Shown: one piece after another, positions 15,801 to 24,144 of the stretch
Numbering within the stretch: position 1 is the stretch's first letter
Layout of the letters: each line of letters starts with the position of its first letter
Origin: an uncultured Oscillospiraceae bacterium
GTDB lineage: Bacteria > Bacillota > Clostridia > Oscillospirales > Oscillospiraceae
Direction of reading: 5' to 3'
NCBI GenBank assembly: GCA_900756575.1
Contig: CAAEKQ010000045.1
Span: 1-32,143, forward strand
Length of the DNA stretch: 32,143 nucleotides
The notes under the pieces: model-generated
Told to the model about the DNA's origin: nothing
Seen by the model: the letters and a program-made list of their open reading frames with translations, nothing else
Database searches by the model: none
Translations under genes and position numbers: made by a program

Positions 15801-17045
15801 TCAGGAAACGAACTCAGCGCCGGGATAGACTGCGGAATAGAAGGAGTAGAGGTTCCGGTTCATGAAGGTCACGATCTCGCCGCGGGTGCAGGTCTTGTTG
15901 GGCTTAAAGGTGCCGTCGCTATAGCCTTTGGTCACGCCAACCTCCTGGGCCCACAGAATCGCGTCGTAGTAGGAGTTCTTGGTCACATCCGTAAAGGTGG
16001 TGGTGGTAGTGGAAGCCTTGGGCTCGCCGTCGAGACGGTTGAGCATGGTGACAACCATACCGCGGCTGACCTCCCGGTCGGGGCTGAAGTTGCCGTTGCC
16101 GGTACCATTGGTAATGCCGTTTTCAGCGGCCCACTGCACTGCATCATAGTAGATGGCAGTCTTGGGCACATCCTTGAAGTCGGTGGTGGTCGTTGCCTCA
16201 GGCTCACCGAAGAACCGCCAGATGAACAGAACCATCTGCCAGCGCTTGCAGACCATATCGGGACGGAAGGAGCCGTCCTGATAGCCCTGGGTCACACCGG
16301 TGGAAGCCGCCCACAGCACGGGCACGGAAAAGAATCTGCCGCCAGCAACATCGGTGAACAGGCCGTCGGGATACTTCTCGTCCTCAAACTTGAAGCCCAT
16401 TTGGGTTGCAAACCGCTGGGCCACAGAGTCCTCGAGGCCGCCGACTACAACGTCCTTCAGGCCCTTGAAGTCCTTGGTGTAGATCTGCTCGATGCTGGCG
16501 GGCAGATAGATGTACTCCAGGCTGGTGCAGCCGGTAAATGCGCCCTCTTCGACGTACATATTGCCGTATTCCAGGGCAACGCCGGCCAGCTTGGTGCAGC
16601 CGGCGAAGGTGCCGTCGTAGAGGATGCCGGAATTGGGAACATACATTTCGGTGAGGCCGGTGCAGTTCTTAAAGGCGCGCTCGCCCAGATAGGCAGTGGA
16701 GCCGGCAAAGTTGACGGCGGCGAGCTTTTTGCAGTCCATAAAGGCTTCTTCACCGATCTCAGTCACGGACTCGGGGATGGTAACGGAGGTGATATTGGTG
16801 CCCTTGAATGCGCCCTCGTCGATGCCCACCACGTTGCAGACGTCCGCGAACTGGGAGGGGATCGTAATATCGGTCAGGGTCTTGTCGGCCATTTCCACCA
16901 CATAGGCCCCGCCGTTTTCCATTCGAAATCTCAAGCCGTCCTGAACCAGGTCAATTCCTACGCCGTCCGCCGCAAATGCAGCCACAGGGAACAGCGTAAT
17001 GACCATTGCCAGAACCAGCAGAAGGCTCAACAGCTTACGTTTCAT
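15801..17045 (-). CDS. Secreted leucine-rich-repeat protein with S-layer homology domains
   Basis: A 414-aa protein starting at ATG 17045 (GGAGAGAG upstream). A signal peptide covers residues 1-25 (MKRKLLSLLLVLAMVITLFP, cut after AAFA). Residues ~55-200 are BspA-type LRR_5 repeats (EEAFMDCKKLAAVNF, ERAFKNCTGLTEMYVP, EGAFTGCTSLEYIYLPASI). Three SLH repeats follow to the C-terminus (VTQGYQDGSFRPD, ITNGTGNGNFSPDREVSRGM, VTKGYSDGTFKPNKTCTRGE). SLH domains hold proteins to cell-wall polymers, so it is displayed on the surface, where LRR_5 domains often bind partners. A paralogue with the same layout is at 24145-25365. Confidence 0.92.
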   Translation of the reverse strand: MKRKLLSLLLVLAMVITLFPVAAFAADGVGIDLVQDGLRFRMENGGAYVVEMADKTLTDITIPSQFADVCNVVGIDEGAFKGTNITSVTIPESVTEIGEEAFMDCKKLAAVNFAGSTAYLGERAFKNCTGLTEMYVPNSGILYDGTFAGCTKLAGVALEYGNMYVEEGAFTGCTSLEYIYLPASIEQIYTKDFKGLKDVVVGGLEDSVAQRFATQMGFKFEDEKYPDGLFTDVAGGRFFSVPVLWAASTGVTQGYQDGSFRPDMVCKRWQMVLFIWRFFGEPEATTTTDFKDVPKTAIYYDAVQWAAENGITNGTGNGNFSPDREVSRGMVVTMLNRLDGEPKASTTTTTFTDVTKNSYYDAILWAQEVGVTKGYSDGTFKPNKTCTRGEIVTFMNRNLYSFYSAVYPGAEFVS

Positions 17046-17077
17046 GATACTCTCTCCTTCATACATATACTGCTAAT

Positions 17078-17106
17078 ATTATACTCCTCCCGGCTCCAAG
17101 GGTCAA
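17078..17106 (-). promoter_or_regulatory. Promoter of the first LRR/SLH gene
   Basis: Read leftward: TTGACC (17101-17106), 17-bp spacer, TATAAT (17078-17083). Confidence 0.85.
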
Positions 17107-17188
17107 GTGCAAACATTTTGTGGAAGGAACCAGTTTTTGCCGGATTTTTTGTGAAATTTGCCCATTATTTTTCGTCCAATTCCTACGA

Positions 17189-17204
17189 GTTAGAATTCAC
17201 TAAC
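17189..17204. promoter_or_regulatory. Upstream operator-like palindrome of the DUF3793-flavodoxin operon
   Basis: GTTAGAATTCACTAAC: arms GTTAG and CTAAC around six bases. It lies 7 bp upstream of the -35 hexamer. The same arms and spacing occur at 17276-17291. The half-site resembles the TTAG...CTAA core of DtxR/IdeR iron boxes; that link is inference. Confidence 0.65.
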
Positions 17205-17211
17205 TTTCCCA

Positions 17212-17240
17212 TTGACAAATCCCCTCCCCTCTGCTACAAT
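17212..17240 (+). promoter_or_regulatory. Promoter of the DUF3793-flavodoxin operon
   Basis: TTGACA (17212-17217), a 17-bp spacer and TACAAT (17235-17240). One operator-like palindrome precedes it and another lies in the leader, a layout suited to repression. Confidence 0.88.
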
Positions 17241-17275
17241 GACCTTGCCTTCGGGCGAATCTTTTTTGTGCATTG

Positions 17276-17291
17276 GTTAGTATCCGCTAAC
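17276..17291. promoter_or_regulatory. Downstream operator-like palindrome of the DUF3793-flavodoxin operon
   Basis: GTTAGTATCCGCTAAC: the same GTTAG/CTAAC arms with a different 6-bp core, in the leader 29 bp before the start codon. Centre-to-centre distance to the upstream copy is 87 bp. Confidence 0.65.
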
Positions 17292-17320
17292 TGATGGGCG
17301 TAACGGAAGGAGCATGACAT

Positions 17321-17887
17321 ATGTCAGAGGAAACCCTGGTGCAGCTATGCGCCCCCACCCTGGCGGGCCTGAAAACCGGCAATCTCTTTGCGGCAGCGTA
17401 CCATAGCCCCCAGGAGGTTCGGGATCAGGTGCGCCGTCTCAATCGGGTGCTGGTGCCAAGGGGCCTTCGTGCCATGCCCATGCGCTACGGCAAGGCCCGG
17501 GCGCTGATCTATGTCTACCGGCCGGACCGCCTGCAAAAGGATCTGATGGATGAGCAGGCAAAAAGTCTTCTTCGGGAGCAGGGATATGATGGTCTGGCTC
17601 CCGCAGGCTGTTTAAGCCGCCTTCGCCAGAGACTCACCCAGGAGCCGGAGTTCCCCCATGAGATCGGGCTGTTTTTGGGCTATCCGCCTGAGGACGTCCG
17701 GGGCTTTATGGAGCACCGGCCCTGCAAATGCGTGGGCTGTTGGAAGGTCTATGGAGATCCTGCGGCGGCGGAAAAGGTATTCCGTCAGTACAAAAAATGC
17801 ACAGAAACCTATTGTAACAGATGGCGCAAAGGCGCTACACTGTCCCAGCTGATCGTGGCTGGTGAAAGAAAGGAATGGATACCATGA
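17321..17887 (+). CDS. DUF3793 family protein
   Basis: A 188-aa cytoplasmic protein of unknown function at ATG 17321, after GGAAGGAG. It carries the family's hallmark FPHEIGLFLGYPPEDVRGFM (residues ~113-132), then CKCVGCWKVYGDPAAAEKVF and the closing YKKCTETYCNRW. The conserved His-Glu-Ile-Gly and the cysteines could bind a metal, but this is unproven. Members are commonly encoded next to a flavodoxin and, in clostridia, near iron-uptake genes, from general recollection of the family. Here it overlaps the flavodoxin gene by four bases (ATGA), so the two are made together. The paired palindromes at its promoter suggest metal- or redox-responsive control. Confidence 0.85.
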   Translation: MSEETLVQLCAPTLAGLKTGNLFAAAYHSPQEVRDQVRRLNRVLVPRGLRAMPMRYGKARALIYVYRPDRLQKDLMDEQAKSLLREQGYDGLAPAGCLSRLRQRLTQEPEFPHEIGLFLGYPPEDVRGFMEHRPCKCVGCWKVYGDPAAAEKVFRQYKKCTETYCNRWRKGATLSQLIVAGERKEWIP

Positions 17888-18303
17888 AAGCAGCAATTGT
17901 ATATTGGAGCAGCACCGGCAACACCGAGGCCATGGCCAACGCCGTTTTGGAAGGTGCAAAGACCGCAGGCATCGACGCCGACCTGATCCCCGCAGGAGAA
18001 TTTTCCGGCAGTATGCTGGGCGATTACGACGCAGTGGCCTTCGGCTGCCCCGCCATGGGCGCTGAGGTGCTGGAGGAGGACGAGTTCGAGCCCATGTTCA
18101 CGGGCTGTGAGGCGGGCCTGAACGGCAAGAAAATCGGTCTGTTCGGCTCCTACGGATGGGGCGACGGCCAGTGGATGCGGGATTGGCAGGAGCGATGCCA
18201 GGGGGATGGCGCCGTGCTGGTGACTGAGCCCGTGATTGCCAATGAGGATCCCGATGATGACGCCATTGCGGCCTGCAAGGCGCTGGGCGCAGCGCTCGCT
18301 TGA
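17884..18303 (+). CDS. Flavodoxin
   Basis: A 139-aa short-chain flavodoxin. ATG 17884 is chosen over 17875 because AGAAAGGA (17866-17873) is ten bases away from it and only one base from the other. The FMN phosphate loop is YWSSTGNTEAMANAV (residues ~7-21). The FMN-ring loops follow (FGCPAMGAEVLEED; LFGSYGWGDGQWM). It carries electrons in place of ferredoxin, typically when iron is scarce. Coupled to DUF3793 by a 4-bp overlap. Confidence 0.95.
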   Translation: MKAAIVYWSSTGNTEAMANAVLEGAKTAGIDADLIPAGEFSGSMLGDYDAVAFGCPAMGAEVLEEDEFEPMFTGCEAGLNGKKIGLFGSYGWGDGQWMRDWQERCQGDGAVLVTEPVIANEDPDDDAIAACKALGAALA

Positions 18304-18388
18304 TTGAGGCAATACCAAACCAGAGCATAAAATAACAGCGATTCAAGAATTATAAACAGCTATTAACAATCATAGGTTTCACAGTTAA

Positions 18389-18427
18389 AACGCCGCCCCG
18401 ATGCGCTGTCGGGGCGGCGTTCTTTTA
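18389..18427. terminator. Bidirectional terminator between flavodoxin and asnS
   Basis: AACGCCGCCCCGA (18389-18401) pairs perfectly with TCGGGGCGGCGTT (18409-18421) around 7 nt. T-rich tracts leave it on both strands (CTTTTATTT rightward; TTTTAAC leftward). It sits between convergent genes. Confidence 0.9.
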
Positions 18428-18440
18428 TTTGGTTATTGCC

Positions 18441-19835
<1,395 letters not shown>

Positions 19836-19856
19836 AATGTCCTCTCCTGTTACGAA

Positions 19857-19890
19857 ATTCGGGTGTACCGGAATTCCAGTACACCCGAAT
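19857..19890 (-). terminator. Stem-loop between purD and asnS
   Basis: ATTCGGGTGTAC (19857-19868) pairs perfectly with GTACACCCGAAT (19879-19890); the loop contains palindromic GGAATTCC. The T run after it is poor. It may be a weak purD terminator or a processing site in a shared purD-asnS transcript. No clear separate asnS promoter was found. Confidence 0.6.
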
Positions 19891-19905
19891 AGTTTAATGC
19901 ATTTT

Positions 19906-21171
19906 TTACTTCACGTCAAGGATATGGTAGCCAATATCCTTCCGGAAGTGCATTTTCTCGAAGAAAACGGGGCCGGCAGCGGCATAAGCCTTCACCACAG
20001 CCTCCCTGAGCGTGGGAGCCACCGCGGTCACGCCCAAAACGCGCCCGCCGTTGGTGAGGAATTTTCCGTCCTGCTTACGGGTGCCCGCATGGAACACCAC
20101 CGCGTCCTTCACCTGGTCAAGGCCGGTGATCTCCTTGCCCTTTTCATAGGCAACGGGATAGCCGCCGGAAGCCAATACCAGGCAGCAGCTGGCCGCATCC
20201 TTGAACTTTACGTTCACCTGATCCAGAGTTCCGTCCACGCAGGCCTCCAGAATGTCCATCAGATCGGTTTCCAGCAGAGAAAGCACCGCCTGGCACTCGG
20301 GATCGCCGAACCGGGCGTTATACTCCACCACCTTGGGGCCCTTGGGGGTGAGCATCATGCCGAAATAGATCACACCCTGGAACGTCCGGCCCTCAGCGTT
20401 CAGCGCCTTGACGGTGGGCAGGAAAATGGTGTCCATGCAGACCTTGGAAAGCTCCGGGGTATAGTTGGGGCAGGGAGAAATGGCGCCCATGCCGCCGGTG
20501 TTGGGGCCCTGATCGCCGTCGTAGGCACGCTTGTGATCCTGGGAGGAGGGCATGGGAACGATGGTCTTTCCGTCGGTGAAGGCCAGCACCGTGACCTCGG
20601 GGCCGGTCATGCATTCCTCGATGACCACCTTGGCGCCCGCTTCGCCAAACGCCTTGTTCTCCATCATGTTGACCACGGCCTCCTTGGCCTCGTCCAACGT
20701 CTGAGCCACCACAACGCCCTTGCCCAGGGCCAGACCGTCGCACTTCACCACAATGGGCGCGCCCTGCTTCTCGACATAAGCCAGGGCCTGTTCCTTGTCG
20801 GTGAAGACGGCATAGTCCGCCGTGGGGATGCCGTATTTCTTCATAAGCTCCTTGGAGAAGGCCTTGCTGCCCTCGATGATGGCAGCATTCTTCCGGGGCC
20901 CGAAGGCACGGATGCCCGCTTCCTCCAGCGCGTCCACCATGCCCATGGCCAGGGGATCGTCCGGAGCGACCATCACGAAGTCGATGCTGTGTTCCTTGGC
21001 CCAGGCCACCATGCCGGGAATGTCCGTGGCCTTTACGTCCACACAGGTGGCGATCTCACCGATGCCGCCGTTGCCGGGGGCGCAGTAGAGCTCGGTGACT
21101 TTGGGGCTTTTTTTCAGGGCCCAGCAGATGGCGTGTTCCCGCCCGCCGGAGCCGACTACTAGTACTTTCAT
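19906..21171 (-). CDS. purD: Phosphoribosylamine-glycine ligase
   Basis: A 421-aa protein. ATG 21171 (MKVLVVGSGGREHAICWALK) is chosen because AAAGG lies nine bases upstream; the in-frame ATG at 21180 touches it. Joins glycine to phosphoribosylamine with ATP, the second step of purine synthesis. It is an ATP-grasp enzyme: VVKCDGLALGKGVVVAQTLD, then SSQDHKRAYDGDQGPNTGGM and the metal-site region VEYNARFGDPECQAVL. It lies downstream of purO-purH in the same direction but is separated from them by non-coding repeat B. Confidence 0.96.
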   Translation of the reverse strand: MKVLVVGSGGREHAICWALKKSPKVTELYCAPGNGGIGEIATCVDVKATDIPGMVAWAKEHSIDFVMVAPDDPLAMGMVDALEEAGIRAFGPRKNAAIIEGSKAFSKELMKKYGIPTADYAVFTDKEQALAYVEKQGAPIVVKCDGLALGKGVVVAQTLDEAKEAVVNMMENKAFGEAGAKVVIEECMTGPEVTVLAFTDGKTIVPMPSSQDHKRAYDGDQGPNTGGMGAISPCPNYTPELSKVCMDTIFLPTVKALNAEGRTFQGVIYFGMMLTPKGPKVVEYNARFGDPECQAVLSLLETDLMDILEACVDGTLDQVNVKFKDAASCCLVLASGGYPVAYEKGKEITGLDQVKDAVVFHAGTRKQDGKFLTNGGRVLGVTAVAPTLREAVVKAYAAAGPVFFEKMHFRKDIGYHILDVK

Positions 21172-21191
21172 TGGATGCATCCTTTCGATGA

Positions 21192-21260
21192 AACTTCTTC
21201 ACTGAAGTTAAAAAATAAATCATGCTAAAATTATAGGTGATGCGAGGTTACGGGCCGCAA
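21192..21260 (-). promoter_or_regulatory. Probable purD promoter and leader palindrome
   Basis: Read leftward: TATAAT (21230-21235) with a loose -35, TTGCGG (21255-21260), 19 bp away. The leader has AACTTC (21192-21197) facing GAAGTT (21204-21209), six bases apart, just before the Shine-Dalgarno. It gives purD expression independent of purO-purH. Confidence 0.5.
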
Positions 21261-21264
21261 TGCG

Positions 21265-22009
21265 AGACGAACGGTCTCCGACGGCCATATCTTACTTTTT
21301 ACGGTTTTACAGGCATTCTCTTTTCAGAACGCCCTCCGGGGGCGGTGTCTTAGTTTTTACGGTTTTGCAGGCCTCTCTACTTTTCCGACGGTCTCCGACG
21401 GCCATATCTTTCTTTGCGTGAAGAAAGATATGGAAGAAAGACACGCCAAAGGGCTCCAAAGCCGCCCTTTGGATTCTGGCTTTTTTATACGGGGGAATGA
21501 GGGGAGACGTACGTAAGTCCTACGAGTTCGCCGTAATGCATTTTACGCGATTTAGGCCTGCCCGTGGCGTGTGCAAGCACACTGTTTCCACGGACTCGAT
21601 TGTACTGCACGTAATGCAGAGGAATTGTTGGAACTTAAAGAATAACCAACTTAATTTGTAGTCGGAAGTTGGGTGGTTGCTGGAGTGCCACTAATTTAAC
21701 CGCACCCGCAGCACGCAGAGGCAAGGGGATAAGCGACAGCGCCGCAGCCGACGTAATCGCGTCACACGCACCGTTGCGAGGTGGTACAGCCAAAGCACGT
21801 CCGGCATCCTCCAAAACATTACCCCCAGGGGATTCAAGGGGATCGCAATCCCCTTGGCACGCCTTTCTCCTCTATCTTTCGCCGTGCAGCGAAAGATGGA
21901 GCCACCGGAGGTCATCAGATGCCGAACGCGGCCAGTAAAAACGTAAAACGCAAGACACTGCCACCGGAGGTCGTTGGTTTAGCACCGCGCCCGGTAAAAA
22001 CGTACCACC
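21265..22009. repeat. Fold-back non-coding repeat element, copy B (inverted relative to copy A)
   Basis: About 745 bp with no credible gene; its reverse complement aligns with copy A from end to end. The left arm has three tandem units whose motifs begin at 21271, 21329 and 21388 (58-59 bp apart). The right arm has two (about 21901 and 21960, 59 bp apart). The central helix CCGTGG (21562-21567) with CCACGG (21588-21593) encloses GTGTGC/GCACAC, where copy A has GTGC/GCAC. The right end reaches the purH stop codon exactly. It interrupts the purO-purH-purD gene order. Confidence 0.85.
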
Positions 22010-23188
22010 TTAATGATGGAACAACCGATTCCCCGTAAAGCACAATACGATTCCGTATTTATCACACGCCGCAATCACATTATCATCCCGAATGGATCCG
22101 CCGGGCTCGGCGATATAGGAAACGCCGGACTTCTTCGCCCGCTCCACATTATCCCCGAACGGGAAAAATGCATCGGACCCGCAGGAAACGCCGCTCTGCT
22201 GTGCAATCCACGCCTTCTTCTCCTCGGCGGTCAGCACCTCGGGCTTCACCTTGAAGGTCTGCTGCCATACGCCCTCGGCCAAAACGTCCTCATACTCGTC
22301 GGAGGTATACACGTCGATGGCATTGTCCCGATCCGGGCGGCGGATTCCGTCCACAAACTGGAGGCCCAGCACCTTGGGATGCTGCCGGATCAGCCAGTTG
22401 TCCGCCTTATTGCCCGCCAGCCGGGTGCAGTGGATGCGGCTCTGCTGGCCCGCGCCCACGCCGATGGTCTGGCCGTTCTTCACATAGCACACGGAGTTGG
22501 ACTGGGTGTATTTCAGGGTGATGAGCGCCGTCACCAGGTCGATTTTCGCGCTTTCGGGCAGCTCCTTGTTCTGGGAGACGATGTGATTCAGGTCTTCCTT
22601 GGTAATCTTCAGATTATTTCTCCCCTGCTCAAAGGTCACGCCATAGATTCTCCGGCGCTCCAGAGGATCGGGGACGTAATCGGGGTCGATCTGGATCACA
22701 TTATAATTGCCCTTCTTCTTGGTCTTGAGAATCGCAAGGGCCTCGTCGGTATAGCCGGGAGCGATGATGCCGTCGGACACCTCGGCCTTGAGGTAGGTGG
22801 CAGTGGCAGCGTCGCACACATCGGACAGCGCCGCCCAGTCGCCATAGGAGCACAGACGATCCGCGCCCCGGGCACGAATATACGCGCAGGCGATGGGGCT
22901 TAGCTCCTGGGTATCCTCTACGAAATAAATCTGCTTTTCCACCTGGGAAAGGGGCAGACCCACCGCGGCGCCTGCGGGGGAAACGTGCTTAAAGCTGGCG
23001 GCAGCGGGCAGTCCCGTGGCCTCCTTCAGCTCCTTCACCAGCTGATAGCTGTTAAAGGCATCCATAAAGTTGATATAGCCGGGGCGGCCGTTGCGTACCG
23101 TTACGGGCAAATCGCTGCCGTCTTCCATAAACAGCCGGGAGGGCTTCTGGTTGGGGTTGCAGCCGTATTTCAGTGCAAGTTCTTTCAT
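22010..23188 (-). CDS. purH: AICAR transformylase (stand-alone PurH transformylase domain)
   Basis: A 392-aa protein beginning MKELALKYGCNPNQKPSRLF at ATG 23188 (GGAGG six bases away). Formylates AICAR with 10-formyl-THF. It has SFKHVSPAGAAVGLPL, the substrate loop containing Lys-His, and the canonical end FTGNRLFHH. It lacks the N-terminal IMP cyclohydrolase (MGS-like) half found in the usual 510-520-aa PurH. That step is supplied by PurO, encoded 13 nt upstream in the same operon. The C-terminus is intact although repeat B begins at its stop codon. Confidence 0.95.
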   Translation of the reverse strand: MKELALKYGCNPNQKPSRLFMEDGSDLPVTVRNGRPGYINFMDAFNSYQLVKELKEATGLPAAASFKHVSPAGAAVGLPLSQVEKQIYFVEDTQELSPIACAYIRARGADRLCSYGDWAALSDVCDAATATYLKAEVSDGIIAPGYTDEALAILKTKKKGNYNVIQIDPDYVPDPLERRRIYGVTFEQGRNNLKITKEDLNHIVSQNKELPESAKIDLVTALITLKYTQSNSVCYVKNGQTIGVGAGQQSRIHCTRLAGNKADNWLIRQHPKVLGLQFVDGIRRPDRDNAIDVYTSDEYEDVLAEGVWQQTFKVKPEVLTAEEKKAWIAQQSGVSCGSDAFFPFGDNVERAKKSGVSYIAEPGGSIRDDNVIAACDKYGIVLCFTGNRLFHH

Positions 23189-23201
23189 TGTCATCCTCCG
23201 C

Positions 23202-23921
23202 TCAAACGTTCTTGTTGATGATCTTGTCGGTGGTCTTGCCGCTTTCCAGGTCGATATACCGGACGAACAGCGAGACCTTATTGTCCTCATTGAGGTTCTC
23301 CCAAATCTCCTTTGCCAGGGTCTCGGCGTCGGGGGCAGTCAGCGCCACACGGCGGGGCTCGCCCTCAAAGGACGGCAGCGGACTCAGATTCTCCTGATAG
23401 GTATGGATGAACCGGCCCTCACCGGGCAGGGGATTGTCATAGCCGAAGAAATAGCGGTGGTTGCAGCTAGGATCGCCGTCCGCGCTCTTGAGGATGGACA
23501 GGGCGAACGCGCCATCGGCATGGACAAGGCCGGAAATTCTGGGGGTATAGTTGGGGGGATCAGGCTCAAAGCAGCGGACTTTCAGGGCCTGGGCAAAGAC
23601 CTTGCCCTCGAGAATGCCGTCCCGCACGGTGTCGGTCTGGTCGCCGTTGGTCACCACGGTGTCGCCGGTCTTTTCCACATAGCGAACCGGATGATAGATA
23701 ATCAGGCTGGGATCCTCCATTTTGCTGGGGTCGTAAGCCTCGGTCATAATGCCGTTGTCCTCCGCCACGGGGGTGAACACCCGGTTGCGGCTGTTGGCGC
23801 TGCGGCCCATGATGAAATAGGCAATGACGGCATGTTTGTTGTCGGCGCTGCGGCCCAGCAGAATGCCTCTGCCGGGGTAGGAATGCTCCCGCAAATATGC
23901 GCTCAGGTCAATGATCTTCAT
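23202..23921 (-). CDS. purO: IMP cyclohydrolase, PurO type
   Basis: A 239-aa protein; ATG 23921 (MKIIDLSAYL) is chosen for AAGGAG nine bases upstream. Closes the ring of FAICAR to give IMP, the last step of purine synthesis. It matches the archaeal-type PurO family, unrelated to the PurH cyclohydrolase half: YPGRGILLGRSADNKHAVIA, YFIMGRSANSRNRVF, DPSLIIYHPV, and NYTPRISGLV. It forms a two-gene operon with the truncated-form PurH and is governed by the ZTP riboswitch upstream. Confidence 0.92.
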   Translation of the reverse strand: MKIIDLSAYLREHSYPGRGILLGRSADNKHAVIAYFIMGRSANSRNRVFTPVAEDNGIMTEAYDPSKMEDPSLIIYHPVRYVEKTGDTVVTNGDQTDTVRDGILEGKVFAQALKVRCFEPDPPNYTPRISGLVHADGAFALSILKSADGDPSCNHRYFFGYDNPLPGEGRFIHTYQENLSPLPSFEGEPRRVALTAPDAETLAKEIWENLNEDNKVSLFVRYIDLESGKTTDKIINKNV

Positions 23922-23961
23922 AAGCATACTCCTTTTTCATGGTGATTCCCGGAGGCGAAAA

Positions 23962-24061
23962 CGAAAAAATGCCGCACTCGTCCCAGGGCAGGCGCCCAGA
24001 CGGTCGGCATTCACAGGGTCATACTCCATGTGGTTCGTCCACTTCCGTCAGTTGTATGACC
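23962..24061 (-). promoter_or_regulatory. ZTP (pfl) riboswitch with terminator expression platform
   Basis: Read leftward, P1 pairs GGTCATAC (24054-24061) with GTATGACC (24017-24024). P1 encloses the AACTGACG element and a GTGG-acgaa-CCAC hairpin, followed by ATGGA. The conserved 3' half GCCGACCGTCTGGGCG and its own stem come next. This layout matches the pfl motif that senses ZTP/ZMP (AICAR ribotide) and controls purine and folate genes. The platform is a terminator: AATGCCG (24005-24011) with CGGCATT (23968-23974), then a T6 run. High ZTP should prevent termination and switch on purO-purH, the AICAR-consuming enzymes. Confidence 0.88.
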
Positions 24062-24067
24062 AAGGGT

Positions 24068-24097
24068 ATCATACAATATTTTGGGGAGGTTTGTCAA
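24068..24097 (-). promoter_or_regulatory. Promoter of the ZTP riboswitch/purO-purH operon
   Basis: Read leftward: TTGACA (24092-24097), 18-bp spacer, TATGAT (24068-24073). The predicted start lies at or just before riboswitch P1. Confidence 0.85.
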
Positions 24098-24110
24098 GGG
24101 GAGCGGAACC

Positions 24111-24138
24111 GGGGCGCACTGGAAATGCAGTGCGCCCC
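24111..24138 (-). terminator. Strong hairpin after the second LRR/SLH gene
   Basis: GGGGCGCACTG (24111-24121) pairs with CAGTGCGCCCC (24128-24138). It lies seven bases after the stop codon, but no T run follows on the minus strand, so it may be a weak terminator or an RNA stabiliser. Confidence 0.6.
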
Positions 24139-24144
24139 GTAAAA

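Noticed and set aside
17884..18303. Flavodoxin start at 17875
   Set aside because: The ribosome site would be only one base away; ATG 17884 has proper spacing and gives the usual MKAAIVYWS start.
21271..21402. CRISPR array from the regularly spaced 58-59-bp units
   Set aside because: There are only two or three units per arm, most of the unit is conserved rather than repeat plus unique spacer, and no cas gene is present.
23940..24061. Purine (guanine/adenine) or PRPP riboswitch before purO
   Set aside because: None of the purine-aptamer loop sequences or ykkC-type features is present, while the ZTP/pfl layout fits throughout.
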